DNA from: Brevibacterium rongguiense
GTDB taxonomy: Bacteria; Actinomycetota; Actinomycetes; Actinomycetales; Brevibacteriaceae
Direction: 5' to 3'
NCBI RefSeq assembly: GCF_009857845.1
Contig: NZ_WWEQ01000017.1
Span: 1 to 53,755, forward strand
Length of the DNA: 53,755 nt
Shown: positions 1 to 14,675 of the stretch, piece after piece
Layout: the number at the start of each line of letters is the position of its first letter
Position numbering within the stretch: the first letter of the stretch is position 1
Made by a program: the position numbers and the translations under genes
The notes under the pieces: model-generated
Databases searched by the model: none
What the model was told of the DNA's origin: nothing
The model's input: the letters and a program-made list of their open reading frames with translations, nothing else

Positions 1-36
1 GCGTTCGTCCTGAGCCAGGATCAAACTCTCCACAAA
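1..36 (-). rRNA. rrs: 16S ribosomal RNA, 5' end only
   Basis: Read on the minus strand, this stretch gives the universal start of bacterial 16S rRNA: the GAGTTTGATCCTGGCTCAG block followed by GACGAACGC. The rest of the gene lies off the left edge. Aligning the G of GAGTTTG to E. coli position 9 puts the mature 5' end near base 36, within a few bases. It is transcribed away from tyrS, in the same direction as the arg genes. Confidence 0.95.
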
Positions 37-354
37 AAAATGTGCGAGCCAAAAAAGACCCCAGCCGACAAAAGAATCACTGACAAGAACAACACCCCAC
101 CAACCCACCACAAAGGGCAGGCAGCCGGGTGTCCGTTACGTCAATCAAATAACTAAATACTTCTGCCAGCCAATACAACAAAAATACTGGCATCGCAGAA
201 AGACTTGTATGTACGAATACGCTATTGAGTTCTCAAAGAACAGGCACACCAACCCGAGCCCCACACGGCGTGCGAGACCCACAGAAGGATGCCGGGTGCC
301 CCGACTTCCGCTCCACCGGACCCGTGCGGGCCGGTCGCGCTGCTCGAGGCGAAC
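37..354 (-). other. rRNA operon leader (transcribed spacer ahead of 16S)
   Basis: No gene is visible between the 16S 5' end and base 554. On the minus strand, bases 220-243 read TGTTCTTTGAGAACTCAATA, the conserved actinobacterial rrn leader motif linked to antitermination and processing. The segment is much more AT-rich than the rest of the window and has T-rich stretches, as expected for a processed pre-rRNA leader. The small ORFs here have no recognisable product and I do not call them. Bases 431-554, next to the tyrS stop, hold only a weak GC hairpin. Confidence 0.7.
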
Positions 355-362
355 AATCACCT

Positions 363-392
363 AGCTTAGACCCGATCCTCACTGCGAAGCAA
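363..392 (-). promoter_or_regulatory. candidate rRNA operon promoter
   Basis: On the minus strand a -35-like TTGCTT (387-392) is followed after 18 bases by a -10-like TAAGCT (363-368). This puts a start site near base 355, about 320 bases before mature 16S, a normal distance for an actinobacterial rrn promoter. The -10 matches the consensus weakly, and rrn operons often have several promoters, so this is a candidate only. Confidence 0.4.
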
Positions 393-554
393 GCCGCTCC
401 GCCGTGACCCTCACCACACACTCCGAAGAAGTGTCATGAGCCCGATCGAAATCCCGCCGCCGCGTTCGGTTTCCCGTCCGCAGCGGCGAGAGACGAATCT
501 ACCCCCTCGTGCGGGGCGCGTGCAAATCGGACCGGGGATCGGCCCCGTGCGGCC

Positions 555-1850
555 TCACGCGAACCGCAGCGCGGCCAGGGTCTTCTTCCCGCGGCGCAGC
601 ACCGCCACGGCGGACTCCCCCGCGTCGAGGACCCGCTGCGCGTCGATGACAGCGGCATCCGAGTCGACCTTCGCGTTGTTGATGTACGCCCCGCCCTGCT
701 TGATGGCCTGGCGGACTTCGCCCTTGGACTTGAGGCTGCCGGAGCCCGCGAAGGCCTCGACGAAGGCGTCGAGCACGGGGATCCCTGCCGTGAGCGCCGA
801 GCGCGGCAGCCGAGCGGTGGGCAGCGAGTCGACGGCCGCAGAGAGCGTCGCCGGCTCCAGCGCCGCGAGATCGCCCGTGCCGAAGAGCGCATCGGCCGCG
901 GCGAAGGCCTGCGCGGTCGCCTCGGGCCCGTGGACGAGCGCGGTGACCTCCTCGGCCAGCGCCTTCTGCACGAGGCGCGTGTGGGGTGCCGCGCGGAAGG
1001 CGGCGATGAGCTGCTCGATCTCCTCCAGCGGGCGCAGGGAGAACACCCGCAGGTAGCCCGGGGCATCCGCATCGGCGGCATTGAGCCAGAACTGGCTGAA
1101 CGCGTACGGCGAGGTCAGCGCGGAGTCCAACCACACAGTGCCGGACTCCGTCTTGCCGAACTTCGTGCCGTCGGCTTTCGTGATGAGGCGCGTGGACAGC
1201 GCGTGCACGTGGCCCTGCTCCACGCGGCGGATGAGGTCCGTGCCGGAGGTGAGGTTGCCCCACTGGTCCGAGCCGCCGGTCTGCAGCGTGCAGCCGTAGC
1301 GGCGGTAGAGCTCGAGGTAGTCGTTGCCCTGGAGGATCTGGTAGCTGAACTCGGTGAACGAGATGCCCGACTCGGAGTTCAGGCGGGCGGAGACGGCCTC
1401 CTTCGCGAGCATCCGGTTGACGGGGAAGTGCTTGCCGATGTCGCGCAGGAAGTCGATCGCGGAGACCCCGCCGGTCCAGTCGAGGTTGTTGACCATGCGG
1501 GCCGCGTGCGGGCCGTCGAAGTCGAGGAACTTCTCCACCTGGCCGCGGATGCGCCCCACCCATTCCGCGACGACCTCGCGGGAGTTGAGGTTGCGCTCGC
1601 TGCTCATCCGCGGGTCCCCGATGAGGCCCGTCGCACCGCCCACGAGCGCGAGCGGGTTGTGGCCGGCCCGCTGGAGGCGGCGCGCCACGAGGAGCTGGAC
1701 GAGGTTGCCCATGTGCAGGCTGGGCGCCGTGGGGTCGAAGCCCACATAGAACGTCAGCGGCCCCGCGTCGAGGTCGCGGCGCAGCGCGTCCTCGTCCGTG
1801 GTCTGCGCGACGATGTCGCGGGCCTGGAGGTCGCCGAGGATGTCCGTCAC
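555..1850 (-). CDS. tyrS: Tyrosyl-tRNA synthetase
   Basis: Cytoplasmic class I enzyme that charges tRNA-Tyr with tyrosine. The 431-residue protein has the HIGH-type ATP motif as HMGN (residues 46-49), the tyrosine-site segment around SDQWGN (about 194-199), the KMSKS-type loop as KFGKT (230-234), and a C-terminal S4-like RNA-binding domain. Length is normal for bacterial TyrRS. I chose the GTG at 1850 because it starts the conserved N-terminus (VTDILGDLQARD) and follows an AAAGG ribosome site; the upstream in-frame ATG at 1937 would add 29 unconserved residues. It lies between the argininosuccinate lyase gene and the rRNA operon, as in many Micrococcales. Confidence 0.97.
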   Translation of the reverse strand: MTDILGDLQARDIVAQTTDEDALRRDLDAGPLTFYVGFDPTAPSLHMGNLVQLLVARRLQRAGHNPLALVGGATGLIGDPRMSSERNLNSREVVAEWVGRIRGQVEKFLDFDGPHAARMVNNLDWTGGVSAIDFLRDIGKHFPVNRMLAKEAVSARLNSESGISFTEFSYQILQGNDYLELYRRYGCTLQTGGSDQWGNLTSGTDLIRRVEQGHVHALSTRLITKADGTKFGKTESGTVWLDSALTSPYAFSQFWLNAADADAPGYLRVFSLRPLEEIEQLIAAFRAAPHTRLVQKALAEEVTALVHGPEATAQAFAAADALFGTGDLAALEPATLSAAVDSLPTARLPRSALTAGIPVLDAFVEAFAGSGSLKSKGEVRQAIKQGGAYINNAKVDSDAAVIDAQRVLDAGESAVAVLRRGKKTLAALRFA

Positions 1851-1971
1851 GGTCTGCCTTTCGAAACTGCGCTGGTGAGGATGCGCCCGCTGTCCCCGCG
1901 GCTGCGGGGCACGGGCCGGGCGCGCGCCCGCGCCCATCCTAGCGGGGCGCAGCCCGCGCTCTCACCGGCGC

Positions 1972-2043
1972 CCGAGGCGCGGGCGGCCCGCGCCCTCATC
2001 GGCGACCGAGGCGCGGGCGCGGCCGACCTCGCCGGCGCCTCGG
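1972..2043. repeat. CCGAGGCGCGGGC intergenic repeats (argH-tyrS gap)
   Basis: The gap between argH and tyrS holds two direct copies of CCGAGGCGCGGGC (1972-1984 and 2006-2018) and an inverted GGCGCCTCGG just after (from about 2034), so alternative hairpins can form. The same core recurs in the argG-argH gap, upstream of the DUF1844 gene and near 29734. It could be a termination or mRNA-end element. Confidence 0.5.
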
Positions 2044-2065
2044 GTGCGGTGCAGGCCCTGCCGGC

Positions 2066-4910
<2,845 letters not shown>

Positions 4911-4995
4911 GGTGGTTCTTCTCCTTCGTCCGTGCGTGGGAAATCGTGGGGTGTGCGGCGCCTGAGCTGCGTCCGGCGGTTCAGTCGCGGGCGGG

Positions 4996-7709
<2,714 letters not shown>

Positions 7710-7717
<8 letters not shown>

Positions 7718-8798
7718 GGGGTGCCTCCTGCGGGGCGGTGGTCGGATCGGTGGGCTGGGTGCGGGCCGCCGCGCTCTCCGCGGCGGGGTCCGAGGCGCCC
7801 GCCGCGCCGTGCCCGCCGTGGTCCTCGACCGCGCCGTGGCCGGGCTCGCGGTGGGTCCGCAGCCGGGCGCCCGGGGCCTGCACCATCGTGCCGATCCCCT
7901 GGTCGGTGAAGACCTCGAGGAGCACGGAGTGCGCGGTGCGGCCGTCGATGATGTGCGCCTGCGTGACGCCGTGGTCGACGGCCTCGAGGGCGGCGGTCAT
8001 CTTGGGGATCATCCCGGAGTCCAGGCTGGGCAGGAGTGCGCGCAGCTCGTCCGGGGAGATCCGGGAGATGAGGCTGTCGCGGTCCGGCCAGTTCGCGTAG
8101 ACCCCGGGCACGTCGGTGAGCACGATGAGCTTGTCCGCGCACATGTGGCGGGCGATGGCCGCCGCGGCCAGGTCCGCGTTGACGTTGAGTGGCTGGTCCG
8201 GAGCCCCGCGGCGCTCCGCGGCGATCGAGCAGACGACCGGGACGCGGCCGGCGTCGAGCAGCTCGTCGAGCACCGAGGTGTTGACCTCGACGATGCGGCC
8301 CACGCGGCCCAGGTCGACCAGCTGGCCGCCGTCCTCGACGGTGAGCGGCTCCCCGAGCATGAGGTCCGCGTCCTCGCCGGAGAGGCCCACGGCGTTCGAG
8401 CCGTTCTGGTTGATCCGGGCGACGATGTCGCGGTTGACCTGGCCGGAGAGGACCATCCGGGCGACCTGCGCGGCCTCCGGGGAGGTCACCCGCTGGCCGG
8501 CGCGAAATTCGGACTCGATGCCGAGGCGCTCGAGCATCGCGTTGATCTGCGGGCCGCCGCCGTGGACGACGATGGGCCGAATGCCCGCGAACCGGAGGAA
8601 GGCGATGTCATCGGCGAAGCTCTGCTGGAGCTCGTGGGAGACCATCGCGTTGCCGCCGTACTTGATGACGATCGTGGCGCCGGCGAAGGCCTTGATCCAG
8701 GGCAGCGCCTCAGTGAGCACCTCTGCCTTGGCCTGCGCGCGGGCAAGCCGCTCGGCGGGGCTGGGCTCGTGGGGCTCGGCGGTCGTGTTGTATCTCAT
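7710..8798 (-). CDS. argB: Acetylglutamate kinase with C-terminal extension
   Basis: Phosphorylates N-acetylglutamate, the controlled step of bacterial arginine synthesis. The amino-acid-kinase fold is clear: IKYGGNAM (about residues 45-52), the glycine-rich VHGGGPQIN, and the later ADLA..A motif. An N-terminal helix of about 35 residues before the kinase core is the feature of arginine-inhibited hexameric NAGKs, so feedback inhibition is likely. At 362 residues it is longer than usual: after TMVQAPGARL the last 49 or so residues are a low-complexity histidine-, alanine- and proline-rich tail not found in typical family members. It overlaps argJ (ATGA) and argD. Confidence 0.95.
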
Positions 8799-9967
8799 GT
8801 CGCGTACGCGCTGTTCTCTTCGACGTAGTCGTGGGTGAGGTCGGAGGTGAGGATGGTGGCGGCGGCGCCCCCCGTGTGGAGGTCGACGCGCACGTCCACC
8901 CGGCGGGCAAAGACGACCTCGGCGGGGTCGGCGTGCGGGGCGGAGCCGAGGCACACCTGCACCCCGTTGATCGCCACGTCGATGTTCTGCGGGTCGAACT
9001 GCGCGTCGGTCGTGCCCACCTGGGCGACGACGCGGCCCCAGTTAGGGTCCTCGCCGAAGATCGCGGCCTTGAACAGGTTGGACCGGGCGATCGCGCGGGC
9101 GACCGCCACCGCGTCCTCCTCCGTGGCCGCCCCCGCGACCTCGATTGCGATGTCGTGGTGGGCTCCCTCGGCATCGCGGTGGAGCTGGCCCGCCAGGTCC
9201 GCGCAGGCGTCGGCGAGAGCGCGGGCGAAGGCCGCCTCGTCCACGGCGGCGCCGTCGCCCTCGGCGCCCTCGCCCGAGGACAGGAGGACGACGGTGTCGT
9301 TGGTGGACATGCACCCGTCCGTGTCGAGCCGGTCGAACGTCGTGGCGGTGGCCGCGCGCAGGGCGGCGTCGAGCTGCGCGGCGCTCAGCGGCGCGTCGGT
9401 GGTGAGCACGACGAGCATCGTGGCCAGCGCCGGGGCGAGCATACCGGCGCCCTTGGCCATGCCCCCGATCCGGAAGCCCGGGCCGTCGAGCGCCACCGTC
9501 TTGGGCACGGTGTCCGTCGTCATGATCGCCCGGGCCGCGGCCTGGCCCGCCGTCGGGGTCCCTGCCAGGTCCGCCGCCAGGCCGGGGAGGGCCGCGAGGA
9601 TCTTCGCGCGGAAGTCCTCGCCGCCCACGCCGATGAGGCCGGTGGAGCACACGACGACGTCCTGGGCCGAGGTGCCCACGAGCTCCGCGGTCTCCTCGGC
9701 GGTCTGGTGGGAGGTCTGGAAGCCGAACGCTCCCGTGTAGCAGTTGGCCCCGCCCGAGTTGAGGACGACGGCGCGGGCGCGGCCGTCCGCGGTCGCCCGC
9801 TCGCTCCACAGCACGGGGTTGGCCTTGCAGCGGTTGGCCGTGTAGACGGCCGCGATCGCATCGCTGCGCCCGGTATTGACGACGAGCGCCAGGTCCGGGG
9901 TGCCGCTGGGCTTGAGCCCGGCAGTGGCGGCGGCGGCGGTGAAGCCGCGGGGATAGGTCGTGCTCAT
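8795..9967 (-). CDS. argJ: Bifunctional ornithine acetyltransferase / N-acetylglutamate synthase
   Basis: Recycles the acetyl group from N-acetylornithine to glutamate and can also make N-acetylglutamate from acetyl-CoA. The 390-residue precursor carries the self-cleavage motif KGAGMLAP...ATML; Thr183 should become the N-terminal nucleophile of the beta chain after cleavage at Ala182-Thr183. The N-terminus (FTAAAATAGLK) and the C-terminal SAYAT ending are typical. The start overlaps the argC stop by four bases. Presence of ArgJ means the operon uses the cyclic arginine route and needs no separate ArgE. Confidence 0.97.
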   Translation of the reverse strand: MSTTYPRGFTAAAATAGLKPSGTPDLALVVNTGRSDAIAAVYTANRCKANPVLWSERATADGRARAVVLNSGGANCYTGAFGFQTSHQTAEETAELVGTSAQDVVVCSTGLIGVGGEDFRAKILAALPGLAADLAGTPTAGQAAARAIMTTDTVPKTVALDGPGFRIGGMAKGAGMLAPALATMLVVLTTDAPLSAAQLDAALRAATATTFDRLDTDGCMSTNDTVVLLSSGEGAEGDGAAVDEAAFARALADACADLAGQLHRDAEGAHHDIAIEVAGAATEEDAVAVARAIARSNLFKAAIFGEDPNWGRVVAQVGTTDAQFDPQNIDVAINGVQVCLGSAPHADPAEVVFARRVDVRVDLHTGGAAATILTSDLTHDYVEENSAYAT

Positions 9968-11040
9968 GGCGCGACTCCTTCGGTGGGCAGGGACAGGTCC
10001 TCGGGCAGGCCGAGTGCCAGGTGAGCGGACTGCAGGGCCTGGCCGGCGGTGCCGCGGACGAGGTTGTCCAGCGCCACGCTGATGAGTGCGGTGCCGGCCG
10101 CCGGATCGACGGCGGCCTGGAGCTGCGCCTCGTTGGACCCGACCGTGGCGCCGGTGTGGGGCCACTGCCCCTCGGGCAGCACGCGCACGAAGGGCTCGTT
10201 CGCGTACGCCGCGGCCAGGGCGGCGCGCACGGCCCCGTGGTCGTCGAGCGCAGCGCCCGCCAGCGGAGCGGTGATGGTCGCGAGGATGCCGCGGGCCATG
10301 GGCACGAGGGTGGGGGTGAAGGAGATCCTCACCCCGCTGTCGTCGGCCGGGCGCCCGAGGACGGCGTTGAGGTTCTGGATGATCTCCGGGACGTGCCGGT
10401 GGGTGCCGGCGGTGCCGTAGGGGCTGGCCCCGCCCAGCACCTCGGCGGCCATGAGGTGGGGCTTGGGCGCCTTGCCGGCCCCGGAGACGCCGTTGGCCAG
10501 CACGACGGTGAGATGCGCTTCGTCGATGAGCCCCGCGGCGATGAGCGGCTGGAGGCCGAGGGTGACGGCCGTGACGTTGCAGCCCGGCACGGCGATGCGG
10601 CGGGCGGCGGCGAGCCGCTCGCGCTGGCGCCCCTGTGCGGTCATGAGCTCGGGCAGGCCGTAGGTCCAGGTCCCGGGGTGCGCGCTGCCGTAGAAGCGCT
10701 CCCACGCCTGCGCGGAGACGAGCCGGTGGTCGGCGGCGAGGTCGACGATGAGCGTCTGCGGGCTCGTGGCCTCGAGTTCGGCGGCGATCCGGCCGGAGGC
10801 CCCATGGGGCAGGGCGAGGACGGCGACGTCGTGGCCCGCGAGGCTCTGGGCGGTGGACTCCCCGATCACCATGTCGGCGAAGGCGCCGAGGCGGGGCTGG
10901 TGCTCCCCCATCGTGGAACCGGCGGACGCGTGGCCGAGGACGGCGGTAACGTGGAGTTCCGGGTGGTGGGCGAGGAGCCGCAGCACCTCCGACCCTGCAT
11001 AGCCCGTGGCACCGGAGACCGCGACTGTGAACCCACTCAT
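9964..11040 (-). CDS. argC: N-acetyl-gamma-glutamyl-phosphate reductase
   Basis: NADPH-dependent reductase making N-acetylglutamate semialdehyde. The 358-residue protein opens with the Rossmann motif VSGATGYAGSEV and has the catalytic cysteine in VPGCNVTAV. It is the first gene of the argCJBDFR run. The ATG at 11040 has no Shine-Dalgarno sequence; instead a TATAGT -10 ends seven bases before it, so the mRNA is probably leaderless. ArgR-type boxes cover the promoter. A long in-frame extension upstream to 12051 is antisense to the next gene and is not coding. Confidence 0.97.
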   Translation of the reverse strand: MSGFTVAVSGATGYAGSEVLRLLAHHPELHVTAVLGHASAGSTMGEHQPRLGAFADMVIGESTAQSLAGHDVAVLALPHGASGRIAAELEATSPQTLIVDLAADHRLVSAQAWERFYGSAHPGTWTYGLPELMTAQGRQRERLAAARRIAVPGCNVTAVTLGLQPLIAAGLIDEAHLTVVLANGVSGAGKAPKPHLMAAEVLGGASPYGTAGTHRHVPEIIQNLNAVLGRPADDSGVRISFTPTLVPMARGILATITAPLAGAALDDHGAVRAALAAAYANEPFVRVLPEGQWPHTGATVGSNEAQLQAAVDPAAGTALISVALDNLVRGTAGQALQSAHLALGLPEDLSLPTEGVAP

Positions 11041-11041
11041 T

Positions 11042-11075
11042 TGAATAACTATACATAGATCTCGAGTTTTATTCA
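11042..11075. promoter_or_regulatory. tandem ARG boxes (ArgR operator)
   Basis: Two 14-base cores lie side by side: TGAATAACTATACA (11042-11055), one base off the TGAAT-N4-ATTCA palindrome, and TCGAGTTTTATTCA (11062-11075), with a perfect right arm and a degenerate left arm. Their centres are 20 bases apart, close to the 21-base spacing of paired ARG boxes known from E. coli. They are strikingly AT-rich for this window and overlap the argC -10. ArgR is encoded in the operon. Confidence 0.75.
11048..11053 (-). promoter_or_regulatory. argC promoter (-10 TATAGT)
   Basis: On the minus strand TATAGT matches five of six -10 consensus bases and is followed by exactly seven bases and the argC ATG, predicting transcription from the A of the start codon. 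A weak -35 (GTGAAT) sits 17 bases upstream. The first ARG box covers the -10. Confidence 0.65.
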
Positions 11076-11130
11076 CATCGGCCCCCTTGCCGGTGAGGCG
11101 CGCGGCAGGCCCGCGGGACAGGAGCACCCC

Positions 11131-12102
11131 ATGCACGCAGTCCAGGCGATGAGGGCCGGTGGCCCCGAGGTCCTCGAGTACCGCGAGGTCCCCGACCCCG
11201 AGCCCCAGGCCGGCGAGGTGCTCGTCGAGGTCAGAGCGGCCGGCATCAACTTCATCGACACCTACCGCCGCAGCGGGGTCTACCCCATGGAGTTCCCCCA
11301 TACGGTGGGCGTCGAGGGCTCCGGCGTGGTCCGGGCCCTGGGCGAGGGCGTCACCCAGGTGGCCGTGGGCGACCGGGTCGCCTGGCACAACGCCCACGGC
11401 TCGTACGCCGAGCTCGTGTGCGTGAGCGCCGACGAGCTCATGCGCGTGCCCGACTCCGTGGGCTTCGAGACCGCGGCCGCGATCCCCATGCAGGGCCTGA
11501 CCTCGCAGTACCTCGCTACCGGTTCGCACCGGATCGAGCCAGGGCAGACCGCGCTCATCCACGCGGCGGCCGGCGGCGTGGGCCTCATCCTCACCCAGTT
11601 CGTCAAGCACCTGGGTGGCCGCGTGATCGGCACGGTGTCCACGCCGGAGAAGGCGGAGCTGGCCCGCGCCGCCGGCGCCGACGACGTGTTCCTCTACGGG
11701 CCGGGCGTCGACATCGCGGCGACGGTCCGCGAACTCACGGGCGGCGAGGGCGTCGACGTCGCCTACGACGGCGTCGGCAAGGACACGTTCGATGCTTCCA
11801 TGGCCTCGCTCAAGGTCCGCGGCTCCATGGTGCTCTTCGGCGGCGCCTCGGGCCAGGTGCCGCCGTTCGACATCCAGCGCCTCAACTCCGAGGGCGGCCT
11901 CTTCCTCTCCCGCCCCTCGCTCGTGTGGTTCACCCGCACGCCCGAGGAGCTGGCCGAGCGCTCGGCCATGGTCATGGAGGGCCTGGAGCAGGGCTGGCTC
12001 GACTTCCGGGTGGGCACGGCCTTCCCGCTGGCGCAGGCGGCCGAGGCCCACCGGGCACTCGAGGGGCGCCAGACCACCGGCAAGGTCGTGCTCACGGTCT
12101 GA
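11131..12102 (+). CDS. NADPH:quinone oxidoreductase (zinc-independent MDR family)
   Basis: Medium-chain dehydrogenase/reductase of the quinone oxidoreductase group, likely reducing quinones or other electrophiles with NADPH in the cytoplasm. The 323-residue protein has the GroES-like N-terminal fold (AAGINFIDTYRRSG), the nucleotide-binding HAAAGGVGLILTQ, and no zinc-ligand cysteines. Length matches the Qor family. It is divergent from argC with 90 bases between starts; GGAGC precedes the ATG. The exact substrate cannot be told. It may be affected by the argC operator because of its proximity. Confidence 0.9.
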   Translation: MHAVQAMRAGGPEVLEYREVPDPEPQAGEVLVEVRAAGINFIDTYRRSGVYPMEFPHTVGVEGSGVVRALGEGVTQVAVGDRVAWHNAHGSYAELVCVSADELMRVPDSVGFETAAAIPMQGLTSQYLATGSHRIEPGQTALIHAAAGGVGLILTQFVKHLGGRVIGTVSTPEKAELARAAGADDVFLYGPGVDIAATVRELTGGEGVDVAYDGVGKDTFDASMASLKVRGSMVLFGGASGQVPPFDIQRLNSEGGLFLSRPSLVWFTRTPEELAERSAMVMEGLEQGWLDFRVGTAFPLAQAAEAHRALEGRQTTGKVVLTV

Positions 12103-12142
12103 GGCCGGCGGCGCGCCGATCGGCCGGGAGGGCCCACTCGCC

Positions 12143-12565
12143 TCACTCGCCGCGCCGCGCGCCCTCCCGGGCGCGCGGCGACGGGGTGCGAGCCGGCTCC
12201 CCGGTCGCGTACCACACGACGGCGATCATCGCCGCCTGGGCGGCGATGCGCACCGGTGCGAGTTCGGGCGGCAGGCCCGCGCGCTGGAGCTGAGCGGGGC
12301 GCCGGACCTGCTGGAGCGCTGCGGGCAGCGAGCCCACGAGGACGGCGAGGGCCGGCCACCGGGCGCGGCGGCGCAGCACGGGCACGACCAGTGCGATTCC
12401 GGTTGAGCCGAGCACGGCCGCCATCGCCGCCTGGATGCGGCGAGCCGCAGCCGGCGACTCCACGGGCACGAGCTCTCTGAACACCTCGGGCTTGGCGCAC
12501 TGGAGCGCGCTCGCCCCGATGAACGCGATCCCCGCGGCTGTGCTGACCGCCGTGCGCCTGGCCAT
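12143..12565 (-). CDS. Small membrane protein, DoxX-like
   Basis: A protein of about 140 residues with four hydrophobic segments (roughly 8-25, 47-65, 70-85 and 108-125) separated by arginine-rich turns. Size and layout recall DoxX-family membrane proteins, but I see no diagnostic motif. The ATG at 12565 starts MARRTAVSTAAG, just before the first hydrophobic segment; an ATG at 12610 would add 15 charged residues. Neither start has a strong ribosome site. It is convergent with the quinone reductase and lies 63 bases downstream of the ABC1 kinase, so the two may be cotranscribed. Confidence 0.6.
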   Translation of the reverse strand: MARRTAVSTAAGIAFIGASALQCAKPEVFRELVPVESPAAARRIQAAMAAVLGSTGIALVVPVLRRRARWPALAVLVGSLPAALQQVRRPAQLQRAGLPPELAPVRIAAQAAMIAVVWYATGEPARTPSPRAREGARRGE

Positions 12566-12628
12566 CGTGTTCTTCTTCTGCCCTGCGCGCTCGCGCGCTG
12601 GGGTGCGCATCCCTGCGGTCGCCTGCGC

Positions 12629-14608
12629 CTACAGCGACCGGTTCTTCAGCGACGGCGCCAGCACAATCGCGGCGAGGGTGCAGCCGCCCAGCAGGATCCA
12701 GCCGCCGAAGTACGTGAAGAGCTTGAGCTCGCTCGTGAGCTGTGGACCGAAGTTTGCGGCCATCATGACGACGCCGCCCAGGATGAGCGCGGTGGACAGG
12801 ACCACCTGCACGAGGCTGTCGACGAGCGAGCGGACGAGCTCCTTGATGGAGTCGAGGCCCAGGCCGCTCGTGCCGATGTCGAGCGTGCCGTCCTCGAGGT
12901 GCTGGACGACGCGGGAGACGCGGGCGGGGAATTCCGCGAAGAGCGGGGCCGTCGTCGCGGCGTAGAGCTTGGCGTCCTCGATCGCCCCGCTCATGCTGCG
13001 GGTCTCCGCGAGGAGCCCCTCCCCGTGCGCGCGGACGAGGTCGAGGAGGTCGAGCTGGGGGTCGAGGAGCTTGAGGCTGCCCTCGAGCGTGCTGATGGCG
13101 CGGAACGCGGTGGCGATCGTCGAGGGCATCGCGAAGCCGTGGTCGACGAAGAACTCGATGAGCTGGCTGAACAGCGCGGAGTAGCCGCCCGGCGCGGTCT
13201 GGAACTGCATCATGATCTGCCCGACATCGCGCTGCAGCTCGCGCACGTCGACGCCCACGGGGGCGCCCAGCATGTCGAGCACCGCGGAGGTCGCGGCCTG
13301 CGAGTTCTGCTGCTCGAAGGCGACGAGGAGGATCGCGACATCGCGCCGGTCGCGCTTGTCGAGGCGGCCCACCGCCCCGAAGTCGATGAGGCCGGCGCGG
13401 CCGCCCCCGTCGATGATGATGTTGCCGGCATGCAGGTCCGCGTGGAAGATCCCGGTCGTGAGCACCTGGCGCGCGACGATCTCGAACAGCTGCTCGGCGA
13501 GGTCGCGGCGGGCCAGCGCCGAGAGCCTGTCCAGGCGGGTGCCCGCCCGGGCGAGCGGCACGCCCTCGATCCGCTCGAGGACGAGCACCGTGGGCCCGGA
13601 GAGCTCGGTGTAGACCTCCGGGATGCGCACGAGCGAGTCGTCGTGGGCGATGTCGGCCCGGCGCAGTGCGATCGTCTGCGCGGCCTCGCCCCGGTAGTCG
13701 AGCTCCGCGGCCAGGGAGTCGACGAACGCGGCGGCGAGCTTGACGATGCCGACCTTGCGCGCCCAGCCCGCGCGCCGCTCGACCTGCTGGGCGAGCGTGA
13801 GCACGATGTCCGAGTCCGCGCGCACCTGCCGGCGCAGCTTGGGCCGCTGGACCTTGACCACCACCTCGGCGCCGTCGAACATGACGGCCCGGTGGACCTG
13901 GGCGACGGAGGCGGCGGCCAGCGGGACCGTGTCGAACTCCGCGAAGACCTCGTCGACGGGCCTGCCCCACGCGCGCACGAGCTCGGGCTCGAGCTGGGCG
14001 AACGGCACCGGGGGCACCTCGGACTGCAGCTTGGAGAACTCCTCGACGAACTCGATGGGCACCATGTCCGCGCGGGTGGCGATGAATTGGCCGAGCTTGA
14101 CGAACGTCACCCCGGCTGCGGCGAACGCCTCCGCGGTCGTCTTCGCGATCTCGCGGCGGTTGAGGCGCAGGGAGGGCAGGCGCGGGCGCAGGTAGCGGCC
14201 CAGCCCGAACTTCAGCAGGATCCGCTGGATCTGGATGAGCCGCCGGACCCGCCGGTACCAGGTGGGCAGCCGGCTGGCCGAGCGCGCGACGGTCGTGAAC
14301 GACCCCGAGGGCACCACGAGCTCGATGGCCAGGAGGACGAACATCTGGACGACGATGAACCAGCCGTAGAGCAGGAGGAAGACCATCGCCGCCTGGAAGC
14401 CCAGGCCCACCCAGGGCACGGCGCCGTGATCGGTGATGCCGAGGATCGAGAACGCCTGCAGCGTGATGGGCCACAGCGACAGGCCGATGACGAGGGAGAC
14501 GACGGTGTTGCGCACCCAGCCCGTGCCCACCGTGATGACCCGGCGGACCAGCACCCCCACGACGACGGCGTTGATGAGGCCCAGCAGGATCGTCCAGAGC
14601 AGGTTCAC
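12629..14608 (-). CDS. ABC1/UbiB-family atypical protein kinase, membrane-anchored
   Basis: Member of the ABC1/ADCK/UbiB family, linked elsewhere to isoprenoid quinone synthesis. The 659-residue protein has three N-terminal transmembrane segments (about residues 1-100), then the kinase-like core: a KLGQ-type motif (FVKLGQFIATR), the ATP-site lysine in VVKVQRPK, the catalytic loop HADLHAGNI and the metal-binding LIDFGAVG. Two transmembrane segments close the C-terminus. The GTG at 14608 follows GAGGGAG. Actinobacteria use menaquinone, so a role in ubiquinone synthesis is not implied; substrate unknown. Quinone oxidoreductase nearby is suggestive but not proof of a shared pathway. Confidence 0.9.
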   Translation of the reverse strand: MNLLWTILLGLINAVVVGVLVRRVITVGTGWVRNTVVSLVIGLSLWPITLQAFSILGITDHGAVPWVGLGFQAAMVFLLLYGWFIVVQMFVLLAIELVVPSGSFTTVARSASRLPTWYRRVRRLIQIQRILLKFGLGRYLRPRLPSLRLNRREIAKTTAEAFAAAGVTFVKLGQFIATRADMVPIEFVEEFSKLQSEVPPVPFAQLEPELVRAWGRPVDEVFAEFDTVPLAAASVAQVHRAVMFDGAEVVVKVQRPKLRRQVRADSDIVLTLAQQVERRAGWARKVGIVKLAAAFVDSLAAELDYRGEAAQTIALRRADIAHDDSLVRIPEVYTELSGPTVLVLERIEGVPLARAGTRLDRLSALARRDLAEQLFEIVARQVLTTGIFHADLHAGNIIIDGGGRAGLIDFGAVGRLDKRDRRDVAILLVAFEQQNSQAATSAVLDMLGAPVGVDVRELQRDVGQIMMQFQTAPGGYSALFSQLIEFFVDHGFAMPSTIATAFRAISTLEGSLKLLDPQLDLLDLVRAHGEGLLAETRSMSGAIEDAKLYAATTAPLFAEFPARVSRVVQHLEDGTLDIGTSGLGLDSIKELVRSLVDSLVQVVLSTALILGGVVMMAANFGPQLTSELKLFTYFGGWILLGGCTLAAIVLAPSLKNRSL

Positions 14609-14675
14609 GCAGGCTCCCTCTTCTCAGCTCGCGGCCACGCCCAGCCTACGGCACGCACCGGGCGCGCCCGGCGGG

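Noticed and set aside
11131-12051. Antisense extension of argC over the quinone reductase
   Set aside because: The frame is open only because of GC content; the argC family start and leaderless promoter are at 11040.
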